In this document: piece by piece, positions 1 to 8,887 of the stretch
Position numbering within the stretch: position 1 is the stretch's first letter
How the letters are laid out: every line of letters begins with the position of its first letter
From: Arachidicoccus soli
Lineage (GTDB): Bacteria > Bacteroidota > Bacteroidia > Chitinophagales > Chitinophagaceae
Reading direction: 5' to 3'
DNA: 64,000 bases
Assembly: GCF_003600625.1 (NCBI RefSeq)
Contig: NZ_CP032489.1
Span: 3,534,001 to 3,598,000, forward strand
Translations under genes and position numbers: made by a program
The notes under the pieces: generated by a model
What the model saw: only the letters and a program-made list of their open reading frames with translations
What the model was told of the DNA's origin: nothing
Databases searched by the model: none

Positions 1-1416
1 AATTGTCTTACCAAACATTGTTACTCTTGACTGCAAGGCACTGTCTTCTGTTAGATTAGAGCCTTGTGCATAGGCTATTTGCGCATTGCCCCCCACATAT
101 TTTTTGATAGCCGCCAATACAGACAGATTTTCCTGAGTATTGGCACCTACACTCCAGGTTCCTCCCATTTGATTGGCGGCATCCGCCAAAGGGCCAATAA
201 CAGCAATATTCCCAGAAGTTTTCAAAGGGAGTAAATCATCTTGATTTTTCAATAATACAAAACTTTCTTCTGCAGCTTTTTGAGCTAATGCTCTATTTTG
301 TACTGTAAAAGCTTCTGTCGCCGCTCTATTAATGTCGCAATATTTATACGGATTTTGAAATAATCCTAATTTGTACTTTGCCTCTAAAACCAAACGACAA
401 GCGTTGTTTATTTCTTCCAATGAGATTTTATGTTCTTGCAGTGATTTTTTTAAAGTTGTCAGGAAGCCTTCACCCACCATATCCATATCTACTCCAGCTT
501 TTAATGCTAATGCAGAAACTTCTTGTAGGTTACCCATGCCATGCTCCATCATTTCATTGATGCCAGTATAATCAGTAACTACAAACCCTTTGAATCCCCA
601 TTGTTTGCGCAAAACATCAGTCAACAACCAACGATTGCCAGTTGCTGGGACATAGTCTACCACGTTGAAAGATGCCATTACACTTCCTACACCTGCATCT
701 ATTGCAGCTTTGTATGGTGGAAAATAATCATTATACATGGTCAGATGACTCATATCAACCGTGTTATAATCGCGACCAGCCTCTACCGCTCCATAAAGAG
801 CAAAATGTTTTACGCAAGCCAAAATATTTTCACTGGAACTAAAGTCTCCTTGATAGCCTTCAACCATCACTTTTGCAATTTGGCTTCCCAAAAAAGGATC
901 TTCGCCGCTACCTTCTGCAACACGTCCCCAACGAGGATCACGGGAAATATCTACCATTGGACTATAGGTCCAACAAATACCATTAGCGCTCGCTTCTTTA
1001 GCCGCTGTTTGTGCAGTTTGCTTAATTAAAGCAGTATCCCAGCTACAGGATAATGCAAGTGGTATAGGAAATTGTGTTTCGTAACCATGGATAATGTCCA
1101 TTCCAAAAATAAGCGGAATATGAAGTCGACTTTTTTCTACAGCAACCTTTTGAATATCTCTAATTTTTTCTACCCCTTTAATATTAAATAATCCACCTAC
1201 ATTACCCTCTTGAATACTTTTTCCGATATTGGAATTTTTCACTTGTCCTGTTGTAAAATCTCCTGCACTGGGCAAGTTTAACTGCCCTATCTTTTCATTC
1301 AAATTCATTTTACTCATGAGATTAGCAACAAATTTATCCATTATCTGCTCTTGTTTCCGAGATTGTGCATTTACAAATAATGGCAGAATAAATAATATAA
1401 GTATTATCTTTTTCAT
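1..1416 (-). CDS. GH3 beta-glucosidase (BglX-like), C-terminal part beyond window edge
   Basis: The reading frame opens at an ATG at 1416 and runs off the left edge, so about 470 N-terminal residues are visible. A signal peptide of about 20 residues ending VNAQ points to periplasmic export. The family 3 barrel is clear: IFGMDIIHG, the KHFALYG plus GRDYN motifs, and GFVVTDYTGINEM, whose Asp is at the nucleophile position of the family. The second, alpha/beta domain begins near VLLKNQDDLLPL. GH3 enzymes release glucose from the non-reducing end of beta-glucans. It is the last visible gene of the glycan locus, 99 bp after the GH43-like gene, so it probably finishes off oligosaccharides made by the upstream enzymes. 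The linkage specificity cannot be read from sequence. The missing C-terminus may hold an Fn3-like domain, as in BglX. Confidence 0.9.
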   Translation of the reverse strand, partial: MKKIILILFILPLFVNAQSRKQEQIMDKFVANLMSKMNLNEKIGQLNLPSAGDFTTGQVKNSNIGKSIQEGNVGGLFNIKGVEKIRDIQKVAVEKSRLHIPLIFGMDIIHGYETQFPIPLALSCSWDTALIKQTAQTAAKEASANGICWTYSPMVDISRDPRWGRVAEGSGEDPFLGSQIAKVMVEGYQGDFSSSENILACVKHFALYGAVEAGRDYNTVDMSHLTMYNDYFPPYKAAIDAGVGSVMASFNVVDYVPATGNRWLLTDVLRKQWGFKGFVVTDYTGINEMMEHGMGNLQEVSALALKAGVDMDMVGEGFLTTLKKSLQEHKISLEEINNACRLVLEAKYKLGLFQNPYKYCDINRAATEAFTVQNRALAQKAAEESFVLLKNQDDLLPLKTSGNIAVIGPLADAANQMGGTWSVGANTQENLSVLAAIKKYVGGNAQIAYAQGSNLTEDSALQSRVTMFGKTI

Positions 1417-1515
1417 TTTGAACATATAGAGAAATATTTAATTTAGTAAATAATTTTATAGTTTTTTATGAAAAATAACCAGTTTCTCATTTAAAAATAT
1501 TTTCATAAACATGCA

Positions 1516-3291
1516 TCACTCTGATTTTGTTACTGAGGAGCGCTCAGACACTCCACTTGCATTTATCGCTTCTATTTGGAAATAATAGGGTGTATCCTTT
1601 TCCATGACTTTGAACCAGTAATCATTTTGCCCATACACCATTATACAATTATATAATTTATGGGGTTTAGTCCCAAAATAAATATTATAAGCAAATGCAT
1701 CATCCGACATTCTCCACCTTAACCAAGCACTACGTGTATCCTTTTCTCCTCTCAAGATTGTAAATCCTTCCACTGGTTTTGGTTTTGCTTGATTCGCATT
1801 GCCAAAGATGCGTAATCCGCTAATGGCAAATTTACCAGTAGGCATATGTACATTTATCAATTTAATATATCTAGCTTTTATAGGTGACCTGAGTTCTATA
1901 TAATCGTGTGGGACATCATATTTGTTTTTCGATTTATCTATCAGCATCTTCCAATTTTTCCCATCTAAAGAATAATACATTTTATATTGAATATAACTGT
2001 CAACCTGTTTACCCAAAAAAGTAGCATCTTGGTCTGCATAATTTATCTGAATTGCATTAATAGTACAAACACTACCCAAATCTGATTGAATAAATTCGCC
2101 TGGGTCAGCAGTTTTAGCACTCCAGTAAGTTTGTATTCTTTCATCAACAGCATAATTTGGTTCATAACCACCCAAGGTAGAACTTACAGTAATTGGTTTT
2201 TCATAATTCAATAACATCCATCCGGTAAAATAAGGACTATTGTAAGAAGTATTATCTTTTATTTCTTTTGCAGCAGGAAGATAATGCGGGTAATCACCAA
2301 AAGAGGTATTACACCACATTACATCATCTTTATCAAAGCCAGCCGGCCAAATACCTATGCGTCTTTCAAAATTATTTTTTACGGCAATAGTCATTGTACT
2401 TACGTGCCAATAATTACCTTGATTGTCTTGAAAAGTAGCACCATGTCCTGCACCTCTTGCAAAACCACCCGGCTTAAAACTAAATGGGTCTGGCTGAGGA
2501 TTAAAAGGTCCTAATGGACTGAGGCCTACAATTACACCATCAGCATACCCGCTAAACTCTGTACCTGAAGCGGCATATTGCAAATAATATTTTTCGTTGT
2601 GTTTTGTCATCCAAGATCCTTCAATAAATGGGTCGAGAAAAGTATTGTCCATATATTCACCAAACCGCTGCCAACCATATTTCCAAGGTTGCAACAAGTA
2701 CATTTCTTTCCTATAACCAATAGAGTGCATCGTTTTTCTATTTAGCTCTATACCATATATAGGATACGTGTTGCTACTTCCATTGTAAAAATATAATCGC
2801 CCATCTGTATCAGTGAAAAAATCGGGATCCCAACCACCAATGGCAAAGCTATCTACCAATGGCTTCCATTTATTTGCTTTAGGATTTGTACTCATCCATA
2901 TTGTAAAATTGCTTGTATATGTTGACCCAAAAACCAACATTGTATCTCCTATAATACCGACTGCGGGTGCACAAAGTTCATCGAAACCTTTATTCCAAGG
3001 TCTCAAAAATTTTCTGGAATGAAATTGCCAATTACTCATGTCGCTACTTGACCAATATCCCCATTGATTGGTCGAAAACAAATAATAATCTCCTTTGTAG
3101 TTCACGATTACTGGATCTGCCGTCGTTCTATGTTCTCCACATTTGGTAAAATTTGGAATAGGTGTATAACCATAATCGATATTAATTGGATTACAATAAG
3201 TACTGTAGTCCGTACCACTTATCGGTTGAGACCGCACAGTATTATGCAACATCAACAATAAGCAAATAATTAAAATATTATTTCTGTTCAT
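1516..3291 (-). CDS. GH43-like glycosidase with discoidin (F5/8C) and Fn3-like C-terminal domains
   Basis: This 591-residue protein has a signal peptide (about 1-21, ending VRSQ) and is probably periplasmic. Residues about 40-340 look like a five-bladed GH43 propeller. The three acidic positions are visible as TTADPVI, GGWDPDFF and DPFIEGSW. Residues about 365-500 resemble a discoidin / F5-8C carbohydrate-binding fold (YAVDERIQTYWSA, KARYIKLI, GLRIFGNA). The last 85 residues look like an Fn3 module (RWRMSDDAFAYNIYFG, YYFQIEAIN). GH43 members cleave arabinosides, xylosides or galactosides, so its presence beside beta-glucan-type enzymes suggests a side chain on the target glycan or a divergent activity. 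It starts 3 bp after the upstream gene's stop and so is co-transcribed. The substrate is unresolved. Confidence 0.8.
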   Translation of the reverse strand: MNRNNILIICLLLMLHNTVRSQPISGTDYSTYCNPINIDYGYTPIPNFTKCGEHRTTADPVIVNYKGDYYLFSTNQWGYWSSSDMSNWQFHSRKFLRPWNKGFDELCAPAVGIIGDTMLVFGSTYTSNFTIWMSTNPKANKWKPLVDSFAIGGWDPDFFTDTDGRLYFYNGSSNTYPIYGIELNRKTMHSIGYRKEMYLLQPWKYGWQRFGEYMDNTFLDPFIEGSWMTKHNEKYYLQYAASGTEFSGYADGVIVGLSPLGPFNPQPDPFSFKPGGFARGAGHGATFQDNQGNYWHVSTMTIAVKNNFERRIGIWPAGFDKDDVMWCNTSFGDYPHYLPAAKEIKDNTSYNSPYFTGWMLLNYEKPITVSSTLGGYEPNYAVDERIQTYWSAKTADPGEFIQSDLGSVCTINAIQINYADQDATFLGKQVDSYIQYKMYYSLDGKNWKMLIDKSKNKYDVPHDYIELRSPIKARYIKLINVHMPTGKFAISGLRIFGNANQAKPKPVEGFTILRGEKDTRSAWLRWRMSDDAFAYNIYFGTKPHKLYNCIMVYGQNDYWFKVMEKDTPYYFQIEAINASGVSERSSVTKSE

Positions 3292-3294
3292 GGT

Positions 3295-4734
3295 TTAGTC
3301 CTCCGGAATTTTATAAGAAAATCCTAATTTCATTAACCCCTTTTTTACTTCAGGGCAACTCATAAACAATTGCCATAAATATCTTGTTCTATAATTTTCT
3401 ATCATTACTGCTATAGGTCCCTGATCGATAGCCAAATACTTTTGAGGATACCAATTAGCAGTTTCACTATAAGAGTCGTAGAATCCATATTTACCCCAAA
3501 TTTTATTACCCAACTTGTAATAAAAACATTTTAATGCAGATAGAGATTCTTTAGGGGTATAAGGGAAAGACGAAAGTGCTGCTGTAGGAGAAATTACGCC
3601 TAAATCACTTTTTAAATTAGGTGCATGCCCTGCATAACCATCTACAGAATAACTGGCAGTAAGGCCCCAACTATTTTTTCCATACCCAACAAAGTGTTTA
3701 GGATTATCTACACACCATTGATAATTTATTTTTGCCATGTTTACACACTCTTGTCCGTAATCGCCATACTGGTCTCTTAATCCAAAAGGATTTAGTCCTA
3801 AGAATGAATATTGCGACCAAAAAAGTGGCCCGCCATTGGGCAAATCTCCTTGATGAAAAAACTGTAATGGTATTCCATCATAATTTGAATTTCTTTTAAT
3901 TTTTCCATTCATCGCCCAACCTTCATCATATACTACTTTGTCTATTGAATGAGTAGGCGAACAAGCGCCCAAAATGTAGGCAATGAGACATTCGTTAAAA
4001 CCATGAATAGGAAAATCCATCTGCCATTGATATTTGAGACTCCAATGCCAATAGATAACATTTTTTTGGTGAGTGTACCATTGATAATCTACATTTTCCC
4101 AAAGTTTATTTATTCTGTTTGCTAATGCTTTCTCTCTCTTACCTCCTGCAGATAAATATTGCCTTGCACACAATAACCCTTGAAAGAGAAAAGAAGTCTC
4201 TACCAAATCTCCGCCATTATCCTTGGTGCCAAAAGGTTTAGTCTGCCCAGTCTTTCCATTATACCAATGTGAAAAAGCACCGTGATATGTGTTTGCCTTT
4301 TCTAAAAAGTAAACTATTCTTCTGAGTCGCAGGTATAACTGCCTTTTTGAAATAAACCCTCTTTTTTCTCCAACGAGTAAAGTCATTATACCAAACCCAC
4401 TTCCACCCGTTGTAACTACATTTTTATCATTTTGAGGATAAATGCCATCCATATTTATTCGCTCTCTAGCCATTCCACTATGAGGCTCTGCCCCTTCATA
4501 AAAATAGTTGAACGTTTGTTTTTGCACCATTGTTAGAAATGCACTATCATTAACTTCATTTTGAAAGCTTAGATAAATAAGGGGTTTATTTTGTGCCTCT
4601 GTTGATTGCACAAAAAAGAAAATAAAGAATAGATTTAAAATAATCTTCCAACTAAAGTGAAAACTTATTTCTTTGTTTTGAGTCAAGGTTTTAATTTTTT
4701 TATTAGAAAAAATAAATTTAATAAGTAAATCCAA
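3295..4734 (-). CDS. Glucoamylase-like family protein (GH144-type), periplasmic copy
   Basis: This 479-residue protein has an N-terminal hydrophobic segment (about 28-47) ending STEAQ and no lipobox, so it is probably soluble in the periplasm. The rest is the glucoamylase-like (alpha/alpha)6 domain of Pfam PF10091. It shows GMARERINMDG, VTTGGSGFGIM, GAFSHWYNG, GGDLVETSFLFQGLL, GFNECLIAYILGA, GGPLFWSQYSFLGLNP and YLAIDQGPIAVMIENYRT. PF10091 includes the GH144 endo-beta-1,2-glucanases first characterised from Chitinophaga pinensis. It is a paralogue of the next upstream gene and overlaps its 3' end by 17 bp, so the two are translated as a pair. The 27 residues before the hydrophobic core are long for a signal peptide, so the true start may be a downstream non-ATG codon. 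Confidence 0.82.
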   Translation of the reverse strand: MDLLIKFIFSNKKIKTLTQNKEISFHFSWKIILNLFFIFFFVQSTEAQNKPLIYLSFQNEVNDSAFLTMVQKQTFNYFYEGAEPHSGMARERINMDGIYPQNDKNVVTTGGSGFGIMTLLVGEKRGFISKRQLYLRLRRIVYFLEKANTYHGAFSHWYNGKTGQTKPFGTKDNGGDLVETSFLFQGLLCARQYLSAGGKREKALANRINKLWENVDYQWYTHQKNVIYWHWSLKYQWQMDFPIHGFNECLIAYILGACSPTHSIDKVVYDEGWAMNGKIKRNSNYDGIPLQFFHQGDLPNGGPLFWSQYSFLGLNPFGLRDQYGDYGQECVNMAKINYQWCVDNPKHFVGYGKNSWGLTASYSVDGYAGHAPNLKSDLGVISPTAALSSFPYTPKESLSALKCFYYKLGNKIWGKYGFYDSYSETANWYPQKYLAIDQGPIAVMIENYRTRYLWQLFMSCPEVKKGLMKLGFSYKIPED

Positions 4735-6391
4735 GTTTAGTAAGCCCTTGTCGTATTTCGGGGCAACTCATAAATAAACTCCATAGCAATCCAGATCTAT
4801 AATTTTCTACCATCACTATTTCGGGGCCTTGGTCTATGGCTAAATAGGAAGATGCAAACCATAAATCTTTTAAGGAAAAAGCGTCTACAAATCCGTATTG
4901 CCCCCATATTTTATCACCCAATTGATAATAGAAAAACTTAAGAGCAGCTAATGATTCAGTTGGTGTGTATGGCATAGAAGATATAGCTGCTGTAGGTGCT
5001 ATTACTCCAACATCGTTCGTTGGTGAGCTAGCATTATATCCATTTTGAATATCGCTTGCTGTAAGCCCCCAACAAAGATTGCTATAACCATAGTTGTTGT
5101 TAGGATTGGCGATACAATAAGCTCTATTTATGAGTGTATGATTTTTTGTTTGCAAATTATAATCTGCATAAGCATCTTTCAAGATCTCCGGATTAAGTCC
5201 CATAAATGAGTAGTGCTCAAAAAACAATGGCCCTCCCAAATTTGGCCCTAGTGGAAGCATTATATTGTAAAAAGTATTTCCATTTTTTAATGCCCCCATA
5301 TTTGCCCAACCATTATCATAAACGATTTCGGCAATAGAATGTGTTGAAGAAGATGCTCCAAGTATATAGGCAATTAAGGCTTCATTCCAGCCCGAAATTT
5401 TAATACTCCAAATATCATTTGTAGAAGTATAACTTGGGTTGTATTGCCAATACAAAGCATTTTGTGTATCATTCTGTGTAAACCAATTCCAATCAATAGC
5501 ATTCCAAATAGAATTAATAGAGTCTTTCAAAGCATTTTCATTGGCAACCGCAATATTATTAAAATATTGCCTTGCGCATAATAGGCCTTCCATTAAAAAT
5601 GACGTTTCTACAATATCGGCACCATTATTATTGCCAAAGGCAATAGTTGCTCCAGTTGTTCCATTAATCCAATGAGAAAAAGCTCCATGCCATCTCGTAC
5701 ACTTTGTGATTAAAAAATTTACAATTGTATTAATTCTTGTAACTGCATCAGAGCGTGTAATAAAACCACGTTTAACGCCCACTATCATTGCCATTATACC
5801 AAATCCGGTTCCACCCGTAGTTACAACATCCCCACTGGTGTTTCTCTCTCGAGCCATACCAGATATAGGATGTCCAAAATCCCAAAAGTATTTTAAGGTT
5901 TGCTTTTGTACTAAATCTAATAAAGCACTATCAGAGATTTGTGGAAATTTTGCTGTAGAATCTATTTCCGTATAAAGGGAAGCACTTACGGGAGATTGAA
6001 TTTTTACTTTCGACTTTGACTCTAAACCTCCGCTAACCGTAAAAGTAAATTTGGTTAAGGCTGGCAAAGCGTTGTTCGGTCTTATGTTAATACTGCTGTC
6101 ACCATTTTGAAAACTTAAACTGATAGGAATAGTCGCTCCAGAAATTGCATCTATCAAAGAAATACTATTAATAGCCGAAGTTTCATCTATTGGAGCAAAA
6201 AAAGATGCTTGAATAGTAGGTGTCATGTTTACATTGTAATAAATAAAACCACCGTAAGTTCCATTTACTTTAAATGAAGAAAGGTCAAAGGATGTTGGTT
6301 GTGATGGCCCAGTTGGATTGGGCGATTCACTGCCCTTTTTGCAAGCGCCCCACAAAGTCAAAGAAAAAAATAATATGATAAGGTTCTTCAT
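4718..6391 (-). CDS. Glucoamylase-like family lipoprotein (GH144-type) with N-terminal Ig-like domain
   Basis: This 557-residue lipoprotein has a signal ending LWGAC, so Cys17 would be acylated. The charged and Ser-rich residues after it suit outer-membrane anchoring, possibly facing outward. Residues about 30-130 look like a bacterial Ig-like beta-sandwich (SFFAPIDETSAI, LTKFTFTVSGGL). Residues about 155-557 are the PF10091 domain, with GMARERNTSGDVVTTGGTGFGIM, GAFSHWING, GADIVETSFLMEGLL, GWNEALIAYILGA and YLAIDQGPEIVMVENYRSG. It is a close paralogue of the following gene but carries a membrane anchor and an extra domain. The natural reading is a surface endo-acting enzyme that cuts polymer for SusCD import, with the soluble paralogue acting inside. 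Specificity for beta-1,2-glucan is inferred from the family. Confidence 0.83.
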   Translation of the reverse strand: MKNLIILFFSLTLWGACKKGSESPNPTGPSQPTSFDLSSFKVNGTYGGFIYYNVNMTPTIQASFFAPIDETSAINSISLIDAISGATIPISLSFQNGDSSINIRPNNALPALTKFTFTVSGGLESKSKVKIQSPVSASLYTEIDSTAKFPQISDSALLDLVQKQTLKYFWDFGHPISGMARERNTSGDVVTTGGTGFGIMAMIVGVKRGFITRSDAVTRINTIVNFLITKCTRWHGAFSHWINGTTGATIAFGNNNGADIVETSFLMEGLLCARQYFNNIAVANENALKDSINSIWNAIDWNWFTQNDTQNALYWQYNPSYTSTNDIWSIKISGWNEALIAYILGASSSTHSIAEIVYDNGWANMGALKNGNTFYNIMLPLGPNLGGPLFFEHYSFMGLNPEILKDAYADYNLQTKNHTLINRAYCIANPNNNYGYSNLCWGLTASDIQNGYNASSPTNDVGVIAPTAAISSMPYTPTESLAALKFFYYQLGDKIWGQYGFVDAFSLKDLWFASSYLAIDQGPEIVMVENYRSGLLWSLFMSCPEIRQGLTKLGFTY

Positions 6392-6417
6392 AATTCCAAT
6401 GTAGATTCTTTAAAATA

Positions 6418-6456
6418 AATAAAGACCGCTTTATTATAAGTTTAAAACGGTCTTTA
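6418..6456 (-). terminator. Hairpin terminator inside the glycan locus
   Basis: A perfect 8-bp inverted repeat (AAAGACCG with CGGTCTTT) is followed on the minus strand by TTTATTT. It lies between the LamG gene and the downstream glycosidase genes. It could partly end the susC-susD-LamG transcript, so that binding and import proteins are made in excess over enzymes. Confidence 0.6.
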
Positions 6457-6478
6457 GAACTTAATGTATTGATTATAT

Positions 6479-7324
6479 TTATAGACCTAGACCTTCTAAT
6501 TGATACAATGCTTTTATATCTGATGAGGATAACGCTTTATCATAGATTCTAAGTTCATCCATTGTACCCAAAACATTACTAGCCCAACCTTGAGCAGTTG
6601 TAGCAGAAGTCAAACTTGGATTTGTTTGAAACTGTATAGTTCCCAAAACAATATCCGGGCAATTGGCAAAATTAGGTGTACCAAAACCTGTTTGTACCGA
6701 AGCACCCACCAAAGTACCATTTACATAAAATGAGAAGGTACTGGATGCATTGTCATAAGTAAGTGATATGTATAGCCAAGTATCCCAAGGGTTTGCAATC
6801 TTCCAACTTGTGAGCCACGCTTCCTTAGTGCCATTATTTCCGAATGCATGCACCTTAAATACAGAACTATTTGCCGATTGACCATCGAAAAACATATCTA
6901 AATTCCCCCAAAATTGATTCTGATTTACAAATGATATAGGTGTCTGTATGCCTGCTGCATTTATGGGCGTATTTATCCAAAAAGCAATTGTCATACTACT
7001 TAATTGTTTAATCTTTGCAGTTGGTGTAAATATTGCATAATGGTTTAAGCCTATCGCCAATCCCTGACCTTTTAAACCAACACCATAACTGGTACCAGTA
7101 CCCACAGCCGCAATATTACTAACGCTGTCTTTTAAATTACCTTCAAAAGAAAAGTGGTCGATAAGATTGGCACCTGCTACTGCATTGGAAGAAGTATAAC
7201 CTCCAAAAGTTCTTGCCGGTTTGTAGCTATTGGCATCAAATGATTTTTGGCAGGAAGACATATATAAGCAAGCTGAAAAGATTAAAAACCTTCTAACTGC
7301 ATTTATAAAATATATTTTGGTCAT
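6479..7324 (-). CDS. LamG / concanavalin-like lipoprotein, probable surface glycan-binding protein
   Basis: This 281-residue lipoprotein has a signal ending YMSSC. Residues about 60-275 form a LamG-type jelly roll: SMTIAFWINTP, WLYISLTYDNASSTFSFYVNGTLVG and the closing MDELRIYDKALSSSDIKALYQ, which is typical of this fold. No catalytic residues are apparent. Its place directly after susD matches that of SusE/SusF-like surface glycan-binding proteins, so a role in holding the substrate at the cell surface is likely. That role is inferred from fold and position; the ligand cannot be told from sequence. It lies 27 bp after susD. Confidence 0.75.
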   Translation of the reverse strand: MTKIYFINAVRRFLIFSACLYMSSCQKSFDANSYKPARTFGGYTSSNAVAGANLIDHFSFEGNLKDSVSNIAAVGTGTSYGVGLKGQGLAIGLNHYAIFTPTAKIKQLSSMTIAFWINTPINAAGIQTPISFVNQNQFWGNLDMFFDGQSANSSVFKVHAFGNNGTKEAWLTSWKIANPWDTWLYISLTYDNASSTFSFYVNGTLVGASVQTGFGTPNFANCPDIVLGTIQFQTNPSLTSATTAQGWASNVLGTMDELRIYDKALSSSDIKALYQLEGLGL

Positions 7325-7351
7325 ATAATAAGTTATTAATTGATTATAGAA

Positions 7352-8872
7352 TTAATATCCGGGGTTTTGTACCAATACGCCACCACTATTGTCGATTTCA
7401 ATTTGTGGTATAGGCCACACTTCATTTTTATTAGCTTTCCAACCTAATGAACCAAATACGGCAGCCGCATTACCTCGTCTTATCACATCGAAATACCTGT
7501 CATTCTCCATAGCCAATTCCACTCTTCTTTCATGCCAAATATCCGTTCTCAAAGTAGCTTGAACTGTAGTTACAATTTTTGGTAAATCTACTAGTGGGTT
7601 TGTGCTTTGTGCTCTTGCCCTTGCTCTTACCATCTCTAAGGAAGCTAAGGCATCAGATGTATTTCCCAATTCGTTGTTCGCTTCAGCATTCATTAGCAGT
7701 ACATCTGCATAACGCAATACACGGAAATTTTGATCTGCACCTTGGTTATCTGTGGTAGCAATCGCAAAAGGAACATAGGATTTCATATTGTACATGGTAG
7801 GTGCACCAGCACTTGCCATTGGGACTGCATCGCCGCTCGGTGTAGTTGTCCCCTCCATCATTACAGTTGCTTGTAATCTTGGATCTCCCACCTCAAATGC
7901 ATTTACTAAATTTTGTGTAGGCACATCAAATCCCCACCCTGCATTCGCATCTCTATTCCCTTGTATTTGAGAATATTGAGAATTAGACAAGTCTCCATTC
8001 CCAGAAACATAATTACATTGAATCTCAAAAATGGATTCACTACAATTTTCATTGGCGATTCTAAACATAGCATAATAATCGGGGAACAAAGAATATACCC
8101 CAGATTGCATTACTTGTTTGGTATAGGTTAAGACATCACTCCATTTCTTTTGATACATCGCTACCTTTGCGTGCAATGCTAACGCAGCACCTTTGGTAGC
8201 TCTCCCAATATCTGCTGGGCCATAAGTGGTCGGCAAAGCAGCAGCCGCATCCGTAAGATCTTGTTCGATTGCTGCATATACCGCCGTAGCTGTGGCTTGC
8301 TTCGGATTCAGTTCTTCACCAGTAGAAGGCAATTTTATCACCAAGGGAATATTACCAAATGCTCTTACCAATCTAAAATAAGAATAAGCACGCACAAATT
8401 TCGCTTCAGCAATATATCGAGCTTTTAAAGTTGCATCCATATTTATATTGGGAACATTATCTATAACCTGGTTACAAAAGTTTATATTTTGATATTGTCC
8501 TTGCCAAAATCCATCCAATTGACCATCCGTCGATGTAACAGTAAAATTATCATACAGATTAATGAAGGTTGCATCGTTTGGGACACTACCTTTAACCGCG
8601 TCATCCGATCCAATATTTTCTATACAGACAGCAGCAAAGCCGACATTATTCCAACTTCGGAGATTTGCATAAATAGCAGTGACAGCTCTAGCAGCAGTCG
8701 TTGCATCCGCTTTTGCCCAAAATGCAGCTCCTGTAGGTTGTCCTTGAAGTGAAGCCTCAGCACCTGTAAAATTTTTTGAGCAGCTGACCAATAATGTAGA
8801 ACTCATTATTATTCCCGTTATGCCCAAAAAAAGTGGTGTGTTTTTTATCGAAAATTTATTTTTGCGTATCAT
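7352..8872 (-). CDS. SusD/RagB family glycan-binding lipoprotein
   Basis: This 506-residue lipoprotein has a signal ending LLVSC. Family hallmarks are present: the TPR-like N-terminal half (FWQGQYQNINFCNQVIDNVP, AEAKFVRAYSYFRLVRAFGNIPLV), the middle NPKQATATAVYAAIEQDL, and the C-terminal LRYADVLLMNAEANNELG followed by IWHERRVELAMENDRYFDVIRRG. SusD proteins form the lid of the SusC channel and bind glycan at the cell surface. It lies 15 bp after susC in one operon. The length is typical. Substrate specificity is set by the co-encoded enzymes and is not visible here. Confidence 0.96.
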   Translation of the reverse strand: MIRKNKFSIKNTPLFLGITGIIMSSTLLVSCSKNFTGAEASLQGQPTGAAFWAKADATTAARAVTAIYANLRSWNNVGFAAVCIENIGSDDAVKGSVPNDATFINLYDNFTVTSTDGQLDGFWQGQYQNINFCNQVIDNVPNINMDATLKARYIAEAKFVRAYSYFRLVRAFGNIPLVIKLPSTGEELNPKQATATAVYAAIEQDLTDAAAALPTTYGPADIGRATKGAALALHAKVAMYQKKWSDVLTYTKQVMQSGVYSLFPDYYAMFRIANENCSESIFEIQCNYVSGNGDLSNSQYSQIQGNRDANAGWGFDVPTQNLVNAFEVGDPRLQATVMMEGTTTPSGDAVPMASAGAPTMYNMKSYVPFAIATTDNQGADQNFRVLRYADVLLMNAEANNELGNTSDALASLEMVRARARAQSTNPLVDLPKIVTTVQATLRTDIWHERRVELAMENDRYFDVIRRGNAAAVFGSLGWKANKNEVWPIPQIEIDNSGGVLVQNPGY

Positions 8873-8887
8873 AGAATTTTTTTTACT

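Noticed and set aside
541-1029. A 162-residue ORF on the plus strand
   Set aside because: It lies wholly opposite the GH3 gene, whose frame has clear family motifs.
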